The position numbers were made by a program, and so were the translations under genes. From contig JADKCY010000002.1 in the NCBI GenBank assembly GCA_016718605.1, forward strand, positions 310,001 through 374,000: a DNA stretch of 64,000 nucleotides, read 5' to 3'. The notes below the pieces were generated by a model. It saw only the letters and a list, made by a program, of their open reading frames with translations, searched no databases and was not told where the DNA came from. Positions 55,042 to 64,000 of the stretch are shown one piece after another. The DNA is from Lysobacterales bacterium. GTDB lineage: Bacteria; Pseudomonadota; Gammaproteobacteria; Xanthomonadales; Xanthomonadaceae. Positions within the stretch are counted from its first letter, which is position 1. The number at the start of each line of letters is the position of its first letter.

Positions 55042-56204
55042 GATGGCCACAGTTACGCGGCAAGCCAATGACACTGGCGGTTGTGATCGTGCCGCTTCTG
55101 GGCCTTTTTACATTCGTCGCTCTGCGGTCTGGCCCCTTGGCACCGATCGCGGTGACTACCGAGACAGTGACGTTGCAGTCGATTACCCCGACCTTGTTTG
55201 GAATCGGCACCGTTGAAACGCGATACCACTACATGATCGGCCCGACGACTGCGGGACGTATCCGCTGGCTGGATGCGCAAGTCGGCGACGTGGTTGCCGC
55301 AGGTGATGTGCTGGGCGAGATGGATACTTCCGAGTTGGATGCACGCATCTCCGCACAACACGCCACCATCGCCAGTGCAGACGCCCGTATACAGCAGGCG
55401 CAAGCCCAGGCAGCCTTTGCCACATCCCAAGCGGATCGCTACGAACAGTTGCTACAGACGCGCGGCGCCAGCGAGGAGCTCGTGGTCAGCAAGCGCATGG
55501 AACGCGATGTCGCTGCCGCGGCGGTGACCGCCTCGCAAGCCGAGTTGGTGCGCCTGCGCGCTGAACTGGACTCCCTGCAAGCTCAACGTGAGCGGCTACA
55601 GCTGACCGCCCCTGTGGCGGGTCTCGTAGTCGAACGCCATGCGGATCCGGGGACCACCATCGTCGCCGGACAGGCTGTCATCGAAGTGGTGGACCCTACC
55701 AGTCTGTGGATACATGCGCGCTTCGACCAGATCAGTAGCCAGGGACTGACCGCCGGCTTGGCAGCTAGCGTCGTGCTCCGGTCGCGTGGCTCTCTGCCAA
55801 TGCAAGGCTCGGTTTTGCGCACCGAGCCGCTGGCGGATGCCGTTACCGAAGAGATGCTTGCCAAGATCGTATTCCACGCCCAGCCATCTCCCCTGCCCCC
55901 CTTGGGCGAACTCGCAGAGGTCACGGTCACACTAGGTGACGAGCCACTACTCCCGGTCATCGACAACGCAGCCATACGCCATGTCAATGGCCAACGCGGC
56001 GTATGGACACTGGCAGACAGTGGCCTGAAGTTCTTACCGATCGTGCTTGGTCGCTCGACACTCGATGGCAAGGTTCAGGTGCTGGAGGGTCTCAATGACG
56101 GCGAACGCATCGTCGTCTACAGCGAAAAAGCGCTCACTGCCGACAGCCGAATTCAGATCGTCGAGGCGATACCGGAATCGCACCGTGATCAGCTTGGCCG
56201 GTAG
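55038..56204 (+). CDS. HlyD/MacA/DevB-type periplasmic adaptor protein
   Basis: The 388-residue membrane-fusion protein has an N-terminal membrane anchor (LAVVIVPLLGLFTFVALR), a lipoyl half-motif region (GRIRWLDAQVGDVVAAGDVLGEMD, about 75-98) and a helical hairpin of about 100 residues (ISAQHATIASADARIQQAQA onwards). The second half-motif is LTAPVAGLVVERHADPGTTI, followed by beta-barrel and membrane-proximal domains. It should link the inner-membrane ABC permease to an outer-membrane channel, which is not encoded here. ATGA overlap with tetR indicates co-expression. Confidence 0.92.
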   Translation: MRWPQLRGKPMTLAVVIVPLLGLFTFVALRSGPLAPIAVTTETVTLQSITPTLFGIGTVETRYHYMIGPTTAGRIRWLDAQVGDVVAAGDVLGEMDTSELDARISAQHATIASADARIQQAQAQAAFATSQADRYEQLLQTRGASEELVVSKRMERDVAAAAVTASQAELVRLRAELDSLQAQRERLQLTAPVAGLVVERHADPGTTIVAGQAVIEVVDPTSLWIHARFDQISSQGLTAGLAASVVLRSRGSLPMQGSVLRTEPLADAVTEEMLAKIVFHAQPSPLPPLGELAEVTVTLGDEPLLPVIDNAAIRHVNGQRGVWTLADSGLKFLPIVLGRSTLDGKVQVLEGLNDGERIVVYSEKALTADSRIQIVEAIPESHRDQLGR

Positions 56205-57387
56205 AGACATACTGCACTCTTGGGGCAAGTTCATTTTCACCGGATTCGGACTCGGACTGCTGATTGGCGTCACGCTGACGATGGCCGGTGTCTACCGCGG
56301 CATGGTCGACGATGGGAGAGTGCTGCTGGACAACAGCGGCGCGCATTTGTGGGTCGTGCAGAAGGACACGCTTGGGCCCTATGCGGAGTCGTCCAGCATT
56401 CCGGATGACCTTTGGCGCGGCCTTCGCTCACTTCCCGCTGTGGCCGACGCCGCGAACATCACCTATCTGACCATGCAGGTTGCGAAGGACAAGCGTGAGG
56501 TACGCGCCTTTGTGGTGGGCATCATGGCAGGAGTGCCGGGCAGTCCCGGATGGCCACCACACCTGGTTGCCGGTCGTCAGATTACGCGGGGGCACTATGA
56601 AGCAGTGGTCGACGAGGCCTCCGGGTTCAAGTTGGGTGATGTCGTGCGTATCCGGCGTCATGCCTACACCGTGGTCGGCCTGACCAGACGAATGGTGTCA
56701 TCCAGCGGTGACCCGATGATCTTCATCCCTCTGAAGGACGCTCAGGAAGCCCAGTTCCTGAAAGACAATGATGCTGTCCTGATGCAACGCCGCCGAACGT
56801 CGGCCAATCCGATCTTCAATCGGCCTGGTATTCCCGGACTGTTGGACGCCGTAATCGCATCGCAAGCCACCAACATCTCTGTCAATGCGGTGCTGCTGAG
56901 GACTGAGCAGGGCGTGGATGCAGCGGACGTGGCGGCACCAATTCGACGCTGGAAACGATTGACCGTGTATGACAGGGCGCAAATGGAAGACATCCTTGTT
57001 GGCAAGTTGATCGCGACCTCGTCGCGTCAGATCGCCATGTTCCTGGTGATCCTCGCCGCCGTCAGCGCGGCAATTGTCGCGTTCATCATCTACACGCTGA
57101 CGATGGACAAGATCCGCGAAATTGCCGTTCTGAAACTCATCGGCACGCGCAATCGCACCATTGCGGCAATGATCCTGCAGCAAGCCCTAGTGCTTGGCCT
57201 GCTGGGTTTCATCGTCGGCAAGATTGCGGCCACGTTCGCGGCACCGTGGTTCCCGAAGTACGTACTTCTGATGCCCAAGGATTCGCTGGTTGGCTTGGCG
57301 GCGGTACTGACTATTTGCGTCCTCGCCAGCGTCATCGCAATCCGTATCGCGCTGCGGGTCGACCCAGCCGAAGCGATTGGAGGATGA
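56185..57387 (+). CDS. ABC transporter permease of the FtsX/DevC type
   Basis: The 400-residue protein has one N-terminal membrane segment (KFIFTGFGLGLLIGVTLTMAG), a periplasmic domain of about 230 residues, and three C-terminal segments. The FtsX-family block is IYTLTMDKIREIAVLKLIGTRNRTIAAMILQQ, with the end RVDPAEAIGG. This is the MacB/DevC topology. The start is a GTG at 56185, inside the end of the adaptor gene (20-base overlap), giving MISLAGRDILHSW. It partners the adaptor and ATPase on either side. Confidence 0.88.
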   Translation: MISLAGRDILHSWGKFIFTGFGLGLLIGVTLTMAGVYRGMVDDGRVLLDNSGAHLWVVQKDTLGPYAESSSIPDDLWRGLRSLPAVADAANITYLTMQVAKDKREVRAFVVGIMAGVPGSPGWPPHLVAGRQITRGHYEAVVDEASGFKLGDVVRIRRHAYTVVGLTRRMVSSSGDPMIFIPLKDAQEAQFLKDNDAVLMQRRRTSANPIFNRPGIPGLLDAVIASQATNISVNAVLLRTEQGVDAADVAAPIRRWKRLTVYDRAQMEDILVGKLIATSSRQIAMFLVILAAVSAAIVAFIIYTLTMDKIREIAVLKLIGTRNRTIAAMILQQALVLGLLGFIVGKIAATFAAPWFPKYVLLMPKDSLVGLAAVLTICVLASVIAIRIALRVDPAEAIGG

Positions 57388-58100
57388 ACATGGCATCCAG
57401 CGGTGTCTTGATCGAAGGGCTCAGCAAACGCTATGGCGACGGCGAAACGGCGGTGCTTGCGCTCAGGGAAGTCAACATGCATGTGGCGCCGGGGGAAGTC
57501 GTTGGTCTGGTGGGTCCGTCTGGATCGGGCAAGAGTACCTTGCTGAAGTGCCTTGGAGCGGTCATCGACCCAAGTGGTGGGCGCATGGTTCTGGGGGAAG
57601 ATGTGATTTTCGACAAGCGCTGGCGAGTGCGCGATCTGCGTGCCCTGCGGCGGGACAAAATCGGTTTCGTTTTCCAAGCGCCCTATCTGATCCCGTTCCT
57701 GGATGTCACTGACAACGTAGCCCTTTTGCCAATGCTCGCCGGCATTGCGGACCGTGAGGCGCGCCACCGCGCCCTGGAATTGCTCACTGCGCTAGACGTT
57801 CAGCATCGCGCCAAGGCCATGCCATCACAACTGTCCGGCGGCGAACAACAGCGCGTTGCCATCGCACGAGGGTTGGTCAACCGTCCACCGGTGATTCTCG
57901 CTGACGAGCCTACCGCCCCGTTGGACTCTGTTCGCGCCATGTCGGTCATTCGCATCCTCAATGACATGGCCAAGCGATTTGAAACCGCGGTGATCGTGGT
58001 CACCCACGACGAAAAGATCATTCCTACGTTCAAACGGATCTATCACATCCGGGACGGCGTAACCCAAGAAGAGCCCGGGGAAGGTCGAGTCTTCACCTAA
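57384..58100 (+). CDS. ABC transporter ATPase of the DevA/MacB/LolD type
   Basis: The 238-residue ATPase has Walker A GPSGSGKST (about residue 44), the Q-loop in GFVFQAPYLIPFL, signature LSGGEQQRVAIARGL (about 150) and Walker B VILADEPTAPLD (about 172). His in VVTHDEKI is the switch residue. The signature region reads TAPLDS where TAALDS is usual. It overlaps the permease stop by 4 bases (ATGA) with AGGAG before the ATG. Together with the adaptor and permease it forms a tripartite-type exporter; substrate unknown. Confidence 0.94.
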   Translation: MNMASSGVLIEGLSKRYGDGETAVLALREVNMHVAPGEVVGLVGPSGSGKSTLLKCLGAVIDPSGGRMVLGEDVIFDKRWRVRDLRALRRDKIGFVFQAPYLIPFLDVTDNVALLPMLAGIADREARHRALELLTALDVQHRAKAMPSQLSGGEQQRVAIARGLVNRPPVILADEPTAPLDSVRAMSVIRILNDMAKRFETAVIVVTHDEKIIPTFKRIYHIRDGVTQEEPGEGRVFT

Positions 58101-58155
58101 ATGTGTCACCGCGAGCTTTGCAACGCCAAAAATGCCACAAGGAGAAGCCACCACC

Positions 58156-58689
58156 ATGCGTTCAACCAAAGTTTCCATTTCACTGATGCTGGTCATGTCG
58201 TTCGTGACAGCGGATGCAGCCGAGACCGATCATCACCACCATGGCGACGCAGGCACCGCCCTGCAACGCAATGCCGGACAACTCTGGATGACCGATGCCG
58301 CCCTACGGGAATCGATGGCCGCGTTGCGGGTCACCTTCGCGAGCCACCATCAGGAAATTCACAACGGCAGTCTGTCGGCAGATGGCTACACGTCACTGGC
58401 GACAACAACCGAAAACACGATTGCCCGCGTTATCGCGCAATGTCAGCTTGAGCCGGAGGCGGATGCGCAACTGCACCTCATCTTGAGCAAACTGATGGAT
58501 GCAGCACAGGAAATGCGGCATACGACAGACTTGTCACACGCGCGCCGCGCGGCGATTCAAGCAATCAACGCGTTGAATGCCTATCCAGAGCACTTCGACG
58601 ATCCCTCGTTTGTGCCCATCGAAGAACGGGAAGTCTCCGTGCTGAAATCCAGCGCTATTGACAAGGAGCCATCGTCCCCCCACCCATGA
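58156..58689 (+). CDS. Exported His-rich protein of the efflux operon
   Basis: The 177-residue protein has a signal peptide (MRSTKVSISLMLVMSFVTADA) and then the His cluster TDHHHHGD. A mostly helical domain follows: WMTDAALRESMAALRVTFAS, HHQEIHNGSL and EADAQLHLILSKLMDAAQEM. The WMTDAALR and ADAQLHLIL segments recur in unnamed periplasmic proteins of Burkholderiales and Xanthomonadales, sometimes labelled DnrO. AAGGAGA lies upstream of the ATG. It is 55 bases after the ATPase. The His cluster suggests metal binding, so the exporter may be metal-related; this is inference only. Confidence 0.7.
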   Translation: MRSTKVSISLMLVMSFVTADAAETDHHHHGDAGTALQRNAGQLWMTDAALRESMAALRVTFASHHQEIHNGSLSADGYTSLATTTENTIARVIAQCQLEPEADAQLHLILSKLMDAAQEMRHTTDLSHARRAAIQAINALNAYPEHFDDPSFVPIEEREVSVLKSSAIDKEPSSPHP

Positions 58690-58902
58690 TGCGGAGGTGT
58701 GGCTTGCAAAGGCGTGGACCTGTTGCCATGCCAGCTTTCTCCGCAGGCAAGAATTCGGCGGGGTAAGGAGGCGAGCGGCAATGTGCCGGAGCGAACAACA
58801 CGACGTAGGGCACCGCCTCAATGGCAATCAAGACTAGCGGCTGAGCTTGTCGCCACGATGCCAGCTCGCCACACTGCGGCCTTCACTCTGCGAGCCGCTG
58901 CC

Positions 58903-59835
58903 ATGCCGACGTACTCCGACTATCCCCGCGATCTGATCGGTTATGGCCGCCATCCGCCGCATGCGGATTGGCCGGGCGGCGCGCGGGTCGCCGTGCAGTT
59001 CGTGCTGAACATCGAAGAGGGCGGCGAGAACTGCGTGCTGCATGGCGATGCCGGCAGCGAGCAATTCCTGTCCGAGATCATCGGCGCGGCGTCCTACCCG
59101 GACCGCCACATGAGTATGGAATCGATCTACGAATACGGCTCGCGTGTCGGCGTGTGGCGCATCCTGCGCGAGTTTGAAACGCGTGGCATGCCGCTGACCG
59201 TGTTCGGTGTGGCGATGGCCTTGCAACGCCATCCCGAACTGACCCAAGCCTGTGTTGAACTCGGCCACGAAATCGCCTCGCATGGCTGGCGCTGGGTGCA
59301 TTACCAAAACGTCGATATCGACACCGAGCGCGCGCACATGGCAAAAGCGGTCGCCATCCATCGTGAACTCACCGGTGCAGCGCCGTTGGGCTGGTACACC
59401 GGCCGCGACAGTCCACGCACACGGCAACTGGTCGTTGAACACGGTGGCTTCGTGTACGACAGCGACTACTACGGTGACGACCTGCCGTTCTGGACCGAGG
59501 TCAGCACCACCGATGGCCGCGTGCTACCGCATCTGGTGGTGCCCTACACGCTGGATGCCAACGACATGCGCTTCGCCACCCCGCAGGGCTTCAACACCGC
59601 AACGCAGTTCTTCGACTATCTGCGCGACAGCTTCGACGTGCTGTACGCCGAGGGTGAAGACACCCCGCGCATGCTCTCGATCGGCATGCACGCCCGCCTG
59701 CTCGGCCGCCCCGGCCGTTTCATCGCCCTGCAACGCTTCCTCGACCACATCGAGCAATTTGACCGCGTGTGGGTATGTCGACGAATTGATGTTGCGCGGC
59801 ATTGGGCGACGCGGCACCCCTGGCAGGCACGCTGA
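58903..59835 (+). CDS. puuE: Polysaccharide-deacetylase-fold allantoinase PuuE
   Basis: PuuE-type proteins are metal-independent allantoinases with the NodB polysaccharide-deacetylase fold. The 310-residue protein starts YPRDLIGYGRHPPHADWPGG, typical of this family, with FVLNIEEGGENCVLHGD, the ESIYEYGSRVGVWRIL block, HEIASHGWRWVHYQ, WYTGRDSPRTRQL and FVYDSDYYGDDLPFW. The ATG at 58903 gives MPTYSDYPRDL; the longer reading to 58699 adds 68 non-family residues. No other purine-catabolism gene is near, so activity on allantoin is inferred from the family. Confidence 0.88.
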   Translation: MPTYSDYPRDLIGYGRHPPHADWPGGARVAVQFVLNIEEGGENCVLHGDAGSEQFLSEIIGAASYPDRHMSMESIYEYGSRVGVWRILREFETRGMPLTVFGVAMALQRHPELTQACVELGHEIASHGWRWVHYQNVDIDTERAHMAKAVAIHRELTGAAPLGWYTGRDSPRTRQLVVEHGGFVYDSDYYGDDLPFWTEVSTTDGRVLPHLVVPYTLDANDMRFATPQGFNTATQFFDYLRDSFDVLYAEGEDTPRMLSIGMHARLLGRPGRFIALQRFLDHIEQFDRVWVCRRIDVARHWATRHPWQAR

Positions 59836-59875
59836 ATGTTCGGAGGGCCTTGATCCCCCTTTCGCATCCAGCCGC

Positions 59876-59881
59876 TATAAT
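59876..59881 (+). promoter_or_regulatory. Probable -10 box of the riboswitch-ahcY transcript
   Basis: TATAAT is a perfect -10 hexamer ending 7 bases before the riboswitch. A TTGATC at 59850-59855 is the best -35 candidate, but its 20-base spacing is long. Confidence 0.6.
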
Positions 59882-59888
59882 CGTCGCC

Positions 59889-59962
59889 CGCCGAGGGGCG
59901 CTGCGACTGTCGATGATTGCTGACAGCCAGGCTCGGCACGGTTCTTGATTCAACGGCGCCCG
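59889..59962 (+). ncRNA. S-adenosylhomocysteine (SAH) riboswitch
   Basis: The conserved core is clear. CCGAGGGGCGCTGCGAC (59891-59907) holds the 5' part of P1 and the internal loop, a variable hairpin (ACTGTCGATGATTGCTGACAG) follows, and CAGGCTCGG (59928-59936) closes P1. AACGGCGCCC (59952-59961) pairs with GGGCGC (59896-59901) to form the pseudoknot. This is the SAH riboswitch, which turns on SAH-clearing genes when SAH rises. It lies 73 bases upstream of ahcY, its expected target. Confidence 0.93.
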
Positions 59963-59967
59963 TGATG

Positions 59968-59984
59968 GTGAGAATTTTTCTCAC
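59968..59984 (+). promoter_or_regulatory. Hairpin downstream of the SAH riboswitch (possible expression platform)
   Basis: GTGAGAA/TTCTCAC is a perfect 7-base inverted repeat with a TTT loop, 6 bases after the riboswitch. A smaller CCGGC/GCCGG repeat follows at 59992-60004, before the GGAG at 60023-60026 that serves ahcY. Neither is followed by a T-run. They could form the switching structure, but no alternative pairing with the aptamer was proven. Confidence 0.4.
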
Positions 59985-60034
59985 GGACGTTCCGGCCATG
60001 CCGGTCGGACGCAACCCCACACGGAGCACACACC

Positions 60035-61477
60035 ATGAATGCCGTCGTCAAAGACCTGCCGCACACCGATTTCAAGGTTCGCGATCTGAGCCTGGCCGAG
60101 TTTGGCCGCAAGCGTATCCGCATGGCCGAAGAAGAAATGCCCGGCCTGATGTCGATCCGCGCCAAGTACGCACCGCTTCAGCCACTTTCCGGCGTGCGCC
60201 TGTCGGGCTCGCTGCACATGACCAAGGAAACCGCCGTCCTGATCGAAACCCTGTCGGCACTGGGGGCGTCGGTGCGCTGGGCCAGTTGCAACATTTTCTC
60301 CACACAGGATGATGCCGCTGCTGCGATCGCTGTCACCGGCATTCCGGTGTTCGCGTGGAAAGGCGAAACGCTGGAGGAATACTGGGATTGCACGCTGGAC
60401 ATGCTGACCTTCCCCGGTGGCAAAGGTCCCGAGCTGATCGTCGATGACGGCGGTGACGCAACGCTGCTGATCCACAAGGGTGTGGACATGGAAAACGGTG
60501 ACACCTGGGTCGACCAGCCCGGTGCCAACCATGAAGAACAAGTCATCAAGAACCTGCTCAAGCGCACCCGCACCGAGCGACCGGGCTTCTGGACCGCTGC
60601 AGCCAAGGATTGGCGTGGCGTGTCGGAAGAAACCACCACGGGCGTGCATCGCCTATATCAGATGATGGAAGCAGGCAAGCTGCTGGTACCCGCCATCAAC
60701 GTCAACGATTCGGTCACCAAGAGCAAGTTCGACAACCTGTATGGCTGCCGCGAATCGCTGGCCGACGGCATCAAGCGCGCCACCGACCTCATGATCGCCG
60801 GCAAGGTGGCCGTCGTTTGCGGCTATGGCGACGTCGGCAAGGGCTCGGCGCATTCGCTGCGTGGTCTCGGCGCGCGCGTCATTGCCACGGAGATTGATCC
60901 GATCAATGCCCTGCAGGCAGCGATGGAAGGTTTCGAAGTGAAGACGGTCGAAGACGTCAACGGCATCGCGGACATTTTCGTCACCACCACCGGTAACAAG
61001 GACATCATCACGCTGGAACATATGCGCGCGATGAAGAACAACGCGCTGGTCTGCAACATCGGGCACTTCGACAACGAGATCCAGATGGATCGCCTGAACG
61101 CCGAAGTCGCCGCCGGTCGCGCCAGCCGTGATCAGATCAAGCCGCAGGTGGATCGCTACACCTTCAATGACACCGGCCGCAGCATCTACGTGCTGGCCGA
61201 AGGTCGTCTGATCAACCTCGGTTGCGCCCACGGCCATCCGAGCTTCGTGATGTCGAACTCGTTCTCCAATCAGACCTTGGCGCAGATCGACCTGTGGAAG
61301 AACAAGGACATCTACGATAAGACGGTCTATCGCCTGCCCAAGCAGCTCGATGAAGAAGTGGCTCGTCTGCATCTGGAACAGATCGGCGTCAAACTCACCG
61401 TACTCACCACCGATCAGGCCGCCTATCTTGGCGTTCCGGTGCAAGGCCCTTACAAGCCGGATCATTACCGCTATTGA
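60035..61477 (+). CDS. ahcY: Adenosylhomocysteinase
   Basis: AhcY reversibly hydrolyses SAH to adenosine and homocysteine and so relieves inhibition of methyltransferases. The 480-residue protein is full length with NAD-binding [20 protein letters not shown] (about residue 263), substrate-site blocks [17 protein letters not shown] and [17 protein letters not shown]. The catalytic region [20 protein letters not shown] and the C-terminal PDHYRY, which supplies Lys and Tyr to the NAD of the neighbouring subunit, are also present. Expression should respond to SAH through the upstream riboswitch. Confidence 0.98.
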   Translation: MNAVVKDLPHTDFKVRDLSLAEFGRKRIRMAEEEMPGLMSIRAKYAPLQPLSGVRLSGSLHMTKETAVLIETLSALGASVRWASCNIFSTQDDAAAAIAVTGIPVFAWKGETLEEYWDCTLDMLTFPGGKGPELIVDDGGDATLLIHKGVDMENGDTWVDQPGANHEEQVIKNLLKRTRTERPGFWTAAAKDWRGVSEETTTGVHRLYQMMEAGKLLVPAINVNDSVTKSKFDNLYGCRESLADGIKRATDLMIAGKVAVVCGYGDVGKGSAHSLRGLGARVIATEIDPINALQAAMEGFEVKTVEDVNGIADIFVTTTGNKDIITLEHMRAMKNNALVCNIGHFDNEIQMDRLNAEVAAGRASRDQIKPQVDRYTFNDTGRSIYVLAEGRLINLGCAHGHPSFVMSNSFSNQTLAQIDLWKNKDIYDKTVYRLPKQLDEEVARLHLEQIGVKLTVLTTDQAAYLGVPVQGPYKPDHYRY

Positions 61478-61515
61478 TGCAGCGCGCTGCGTGAGCAGCC
61501 GCGTTATCGAGCGGA

Positions 61516-61548
61516 CAACGGGCACCGCGAGGTGCCCGTTGTTTTTGC
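61516..61548 (+). terminator. Intrinsic terminator after ahcY
   Basis: A perfect 12-base stem ACAACGGGCACC/GGTGCCCGTTGT (61516-61527 and 61532-61543) with a GCGA tetraloop is followed directly by a run of T residues. It lies 39 bases after the ahcY stop and is a textbook rho-independent terminator. Confidence 0.95.
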
Positions 61549-61626
61549 TGCCCACCACTCGCCCGATCGCAGCGGCGAACGCAGTCCACGATCCTCACCG
61601 GTACCGAATCGCGGCATACTCTGCCG

Positions 61627-63259
61627 ATGCGCTCGAAGACTCCCACACGACCCGCCAGCGAAGCGCTGGCCGCCGATCTGCGCAAGCGACTGCGCGGGCT
61701 GACCCCACCCCAATCGGTGTTGATGCGTCAGATCATCCGACGCCATGCGGCGGGTGACCGACAGGGATTCGCGCTCGACCTGCTGCAGCTCCACAATCAG
61801 GCACCAAACCATCCAGAAGTACTGTTCTGGATGGGCATCATGCATTCCGAAAATGCTGACTGGCGCGCGGCGACCAACGCACTTGAACAGGCCGCAGCCG
61901 AGCGTCAGGATGACTTTCAGCTTTGGACAAAGCTCGCAACCGCGCAGGGCAACCTTCACGCCATGGCCAGCGCCCGGCAGAGTTTTCAACGCGCAGCTGG
62001 CTGTGAAGGCACGGCGCAGGATTGGCTGAATCTCAGCATCGAATGCGACCGACAAGGATTCTACGAGGAAGCGCTGAGCGCGGCCGATGCAGCACTACGA
62101 TTGGATCGCCATTCGGCGGTCGCCTTGTTGCAACGCGCGCGCTGCCATAAGGCATTGGGCAATGCCGAGGCTGCGGCGAATGACTGCCGCACGCTGATCC
62201 GTCTTGATCGTGAAGTAGCGCGCGCCTGGTTTGCGCTGGTTGATCTCAAAACTGTGGCCTTGCACGCGGGTGAACGCCAGCAACTGGAGGCGGCCACACA
62301 GCGGTCTGTGCTCACGGTAGCCGATCGGCAATTGTTGGACTTCGCTTACGGCCAGGTGCTGGAGGATGCGGGCGAATTTGCGGCGGCGCTCGCCGTGTTC
62401 CAACGCGCCAACGCGGTTGAACGCATTGGCAACCCTTGGCACGGCGCGGGATTCGCCAATCGCGTCCGGGCAATTCGCGCCGCCTTCGACCAAACCGAGG
62501 TTTCGCAGGGCCGTCCGCAGGGGCGGGAAGTGATTTTTCTGGTGGGCCTGCCGCGCTCGGGCAGTACGCTGATCGAGCAGGTTCTCGCTGCGCATCCCAT
62601 GGTCGAGGGCGCCAGCGAGCTACCCTATCTTGCCCAGGTCATCGACGCGGAATCGCGTCGCCGTGGCAAGCCGTTTCCCGCTTGGATCAGCCAGGCAAGT
62701 GCAGAGGACTGGACCCGCCTGGGTCAACACTATCTGCAACTGAGCGCTCGCTGGCGCGAGCAAAAACCCATTGCCACCGACAAATTGCCCGACAACTGGC
62801 AATACGTTGGCGCCATCCGCGCCATGCTGCCGCAGGCGCATTATCGATTGTCGCCGCGACCCGCTGGAAACCTGCTGGTCTTGTTACAAGCAGCTGTTTG
62901 CTCCCGGCCTCGCCACCTTCAGCCATGACTTCGACAGCTTGGCCCAGTACTGGCGAGGCTGCGAAATGCTCGGCGATCTATGGGCTGGCACCTACACCGA
63001 CAATGTGCGGGTGCAATCGTATGAGACCTTGGTCGAAAGCCCGCAAACGCAGATTCGTGAATTGCTGGCCTTTTGCAGCCTGCCCTTCGACGAAGCCTGC
63101 CTGAGCTTTCAGGATGCCGCACGCGCCATTCGCACGCCCAGTGCGCTGCAGGTGCGCCAACCGCTGCGTCAGACCTCGACACGAGCTGGTCGGTACGGCG
63201 CACTGCTGGACCCGTTGCGCCTTGCGTTGCAGCAGGCGAAAGACACCGGTCTGCCCTAA
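61627..63259 (+). pseudogene. TPR-sulfotransferase fusion gene with one frameshift
   Basis: The N-terminal 280 residues are TPR-like repeats (HPEVLFWMGIMHSENADWRA, YEEALSAADAALRLDRHSAV). A sulfotransferase domain follows, with the PAPS-binding loop EVIFLVGLPRSGSTLIEQVL (about residue 303) and IATDKLPDNWQYVGAI. Near 62839-62841 the frame must move by one position to continue IIDCRRDPLETCWSCYKQLF, the conserved 3'-phosphate-binding block, and run to a stop at 63259. Loss of one CA pair in CACA would explain it. With the shift repaired the protein has about 544 residues, the normal layout. Unrepaired, the enzyme stops at 62928 and would be inactive. Confidence 0.85.
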
Positions 63260-63431
63260 GTCTGGCGCAAAATTCCTGTTCAGCGCGACGTCATCGAGCC
63301 AACGCGGCGCGAAAGAATGGTATTATTCGCACGTCGTCGAATGGAGTCGACGCGTACAACACGTCTGCGCTGGTGGGGGACACTGAGCGCTGACATTTGC
63401 CTCAACCCTATTCCGGAAGGTCTCTCATCTC

Positions 63432-64000
63432 ATGCATACCAAGTCTGCGAAAAAGCGGCTGCTCAGCCGCGCTGCACTGCTGATCAATGCCACAGCGTTG
63501 TGTCTTTCTGCCGCGCCCGCCATGGCGGCGGTGGTGTGCAGCTCGCCTGCACTTTCTGTGCCGGCCAATATTGACGGCGTTTACCTGAATATCGTCACCG
63601 GCGCGACCGGCTCTGCCAGTAGCGGTGTATCCGGCTGGGACATCAACCTTTATCAGACCACCTCGGCCTTGTATTTCTTCTGGCCAACGACACCGGCAAA
63701 CAGTTTCGGCGGTGTCGCGACGGGGACGGTGTATGACGCGCTGACGGCCGGAGCCACGGTCAGCGCGGCGCAGACCTACAGTGTTGCCTCCGGTGGTGGC
63801 GGTCCCACCAATTACGTCAACTGGCAGACCACAACCACGGGGCGCTACTTGGGGGTACGTTTCTTCAACGAAGCCACCAGTGCAATCAACTACGGCTATC
63901 TGCAGATGGACACCGGCGCCACCAACGGTTACCCGGCGACGATCAACCAGATCTGCTACGAAAATACGGGCGCGGCGATCGCCGCAGGTGCAGGTAGCGA
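63432..64000 (+). CDS. Secreted protein of unknown function (3' end beyond window)
   Basis: An ATG at 63432 opens a frame that stays open to the window edge (189 codons). It starts with a basic n-region (MHTKSAKKRLLSRAALL) and a signal peptide ending near APAMA. The mature part is rich in Gly, Ser, Thr and Tyr (WDINLYQTTSALYFFWP, GRYLGVRFFNEATSAIN, YGYLQMDTGATNGYPATI) and has Cys residues at VVCSSP and QICYEN. It resembles secreted proteins with C-terminal sorting signals in this group of bacteria, but the tail is not in the window. No family is named. Confidence 0.75.
   Translation, partial: MHTKSAKKRLLSRAALLINATALCLSAAPAMAAVVCSSPALSVPANIDGVYLNIVTGATGSASSGVSGWDINLYQTTSALYFFWPTTPANSFGGVATGTVYDALTAGATVSAAQTYSVASGGGGPTNYVNWQTTTTGRYLGVRFFNEATSAINYGYLQMDTGATNGYPATINQICYENTGAAIAAGAGS

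Overview
The window looks like chromosomal DNA of a gammaproteobacterium of the Lysobacterales (Xanthomonadales), probably near Rhodanobacteraceae. This rests on gene content and order (ubiG-mtaD, divergent efp/epmB, class III PHA synthase, fimX, divergent rluC/rne, lptG-lptF | pepA-holC-valS), GC-rich coding sequence and a strong bias to G/C third positions. The species cannot be named from the sequence alone.

Layout. 0-7.5 kb: ubiG (5' part only), a TRZ/ATZ deaminase, efp with the radical-SAM aminomutase epmB that helps modify it, a FimX-type degenerate GGDEF/EAL c-di-GMP receptor, htpX and gluQ. 7.6-13.4 kb: a polyhydroxyalkanoate locus (phaB, phaR, phaC, phaE and a 3-hydroxybutyrate-oligomer hydrolase). 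13.8-15.9 kb: a glnK-amtB operon behind a recognisable sigma-54 promoter with NtrC-type sites. 16-29 kb: a LuxR-type response regulator, nfuA, phhB, a CPBP-like membrane protein, rluC, rne with a long leader, fnr/anr, an S9 peptidase and a POT transporter. 29-36.7 kb: the conserved block lptG-lptF, pepA-holC-valS and an ArsC-like gene. 37.4-40 kb: an ECF sigma factor translationally coupled to a membrane Ser/Thr kinase; Thr51 sits where the acidic residues of sigma region 2.2 normally lie.

40.4-54.2 kb is the accessory part. It holds a TIKI/ChaN-like secreted protein, two pairs of paralogous secreted beta-helix proteins (two CSLREA-type, two choice-of-anchor-Q-type), a DUF1287 protein, an Ntn-hydrolase/retropepsin two-gene operon, a small lipoprotein and two broken genes. 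All four beta-helix proteins end in a short tail, F-x-[D/N]-G-F-E. It does not look like PEP-CTERM, IPTL-CTERM, GlyGly-CTERM or LPXTG and may be an undescribed C-terminal sorting or secretion signal. This is the most interesting signal in the window. The same region has five homopolymer frameshifts within about 2 kb, so decay or local sequence error must be resolved.

54.4-58.7 kb: a TetR-controlled DevBCA/MacAB-like ABC efflux operon (regulator, HlyD adaptor, permease, ATPase, His-rich exported protein) with a candidate operator over the -10 region. 58.9-64 kb: a puuE-type deacetylase, an SAH riboswitch in front of ahcY, a TPR-sulfotransferase gene split by one frameshift, and the start of another secreted protein cut by the window edge. 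No rRNA, tRNA, CRISPR array, prophage or intact insertion sequence was found.
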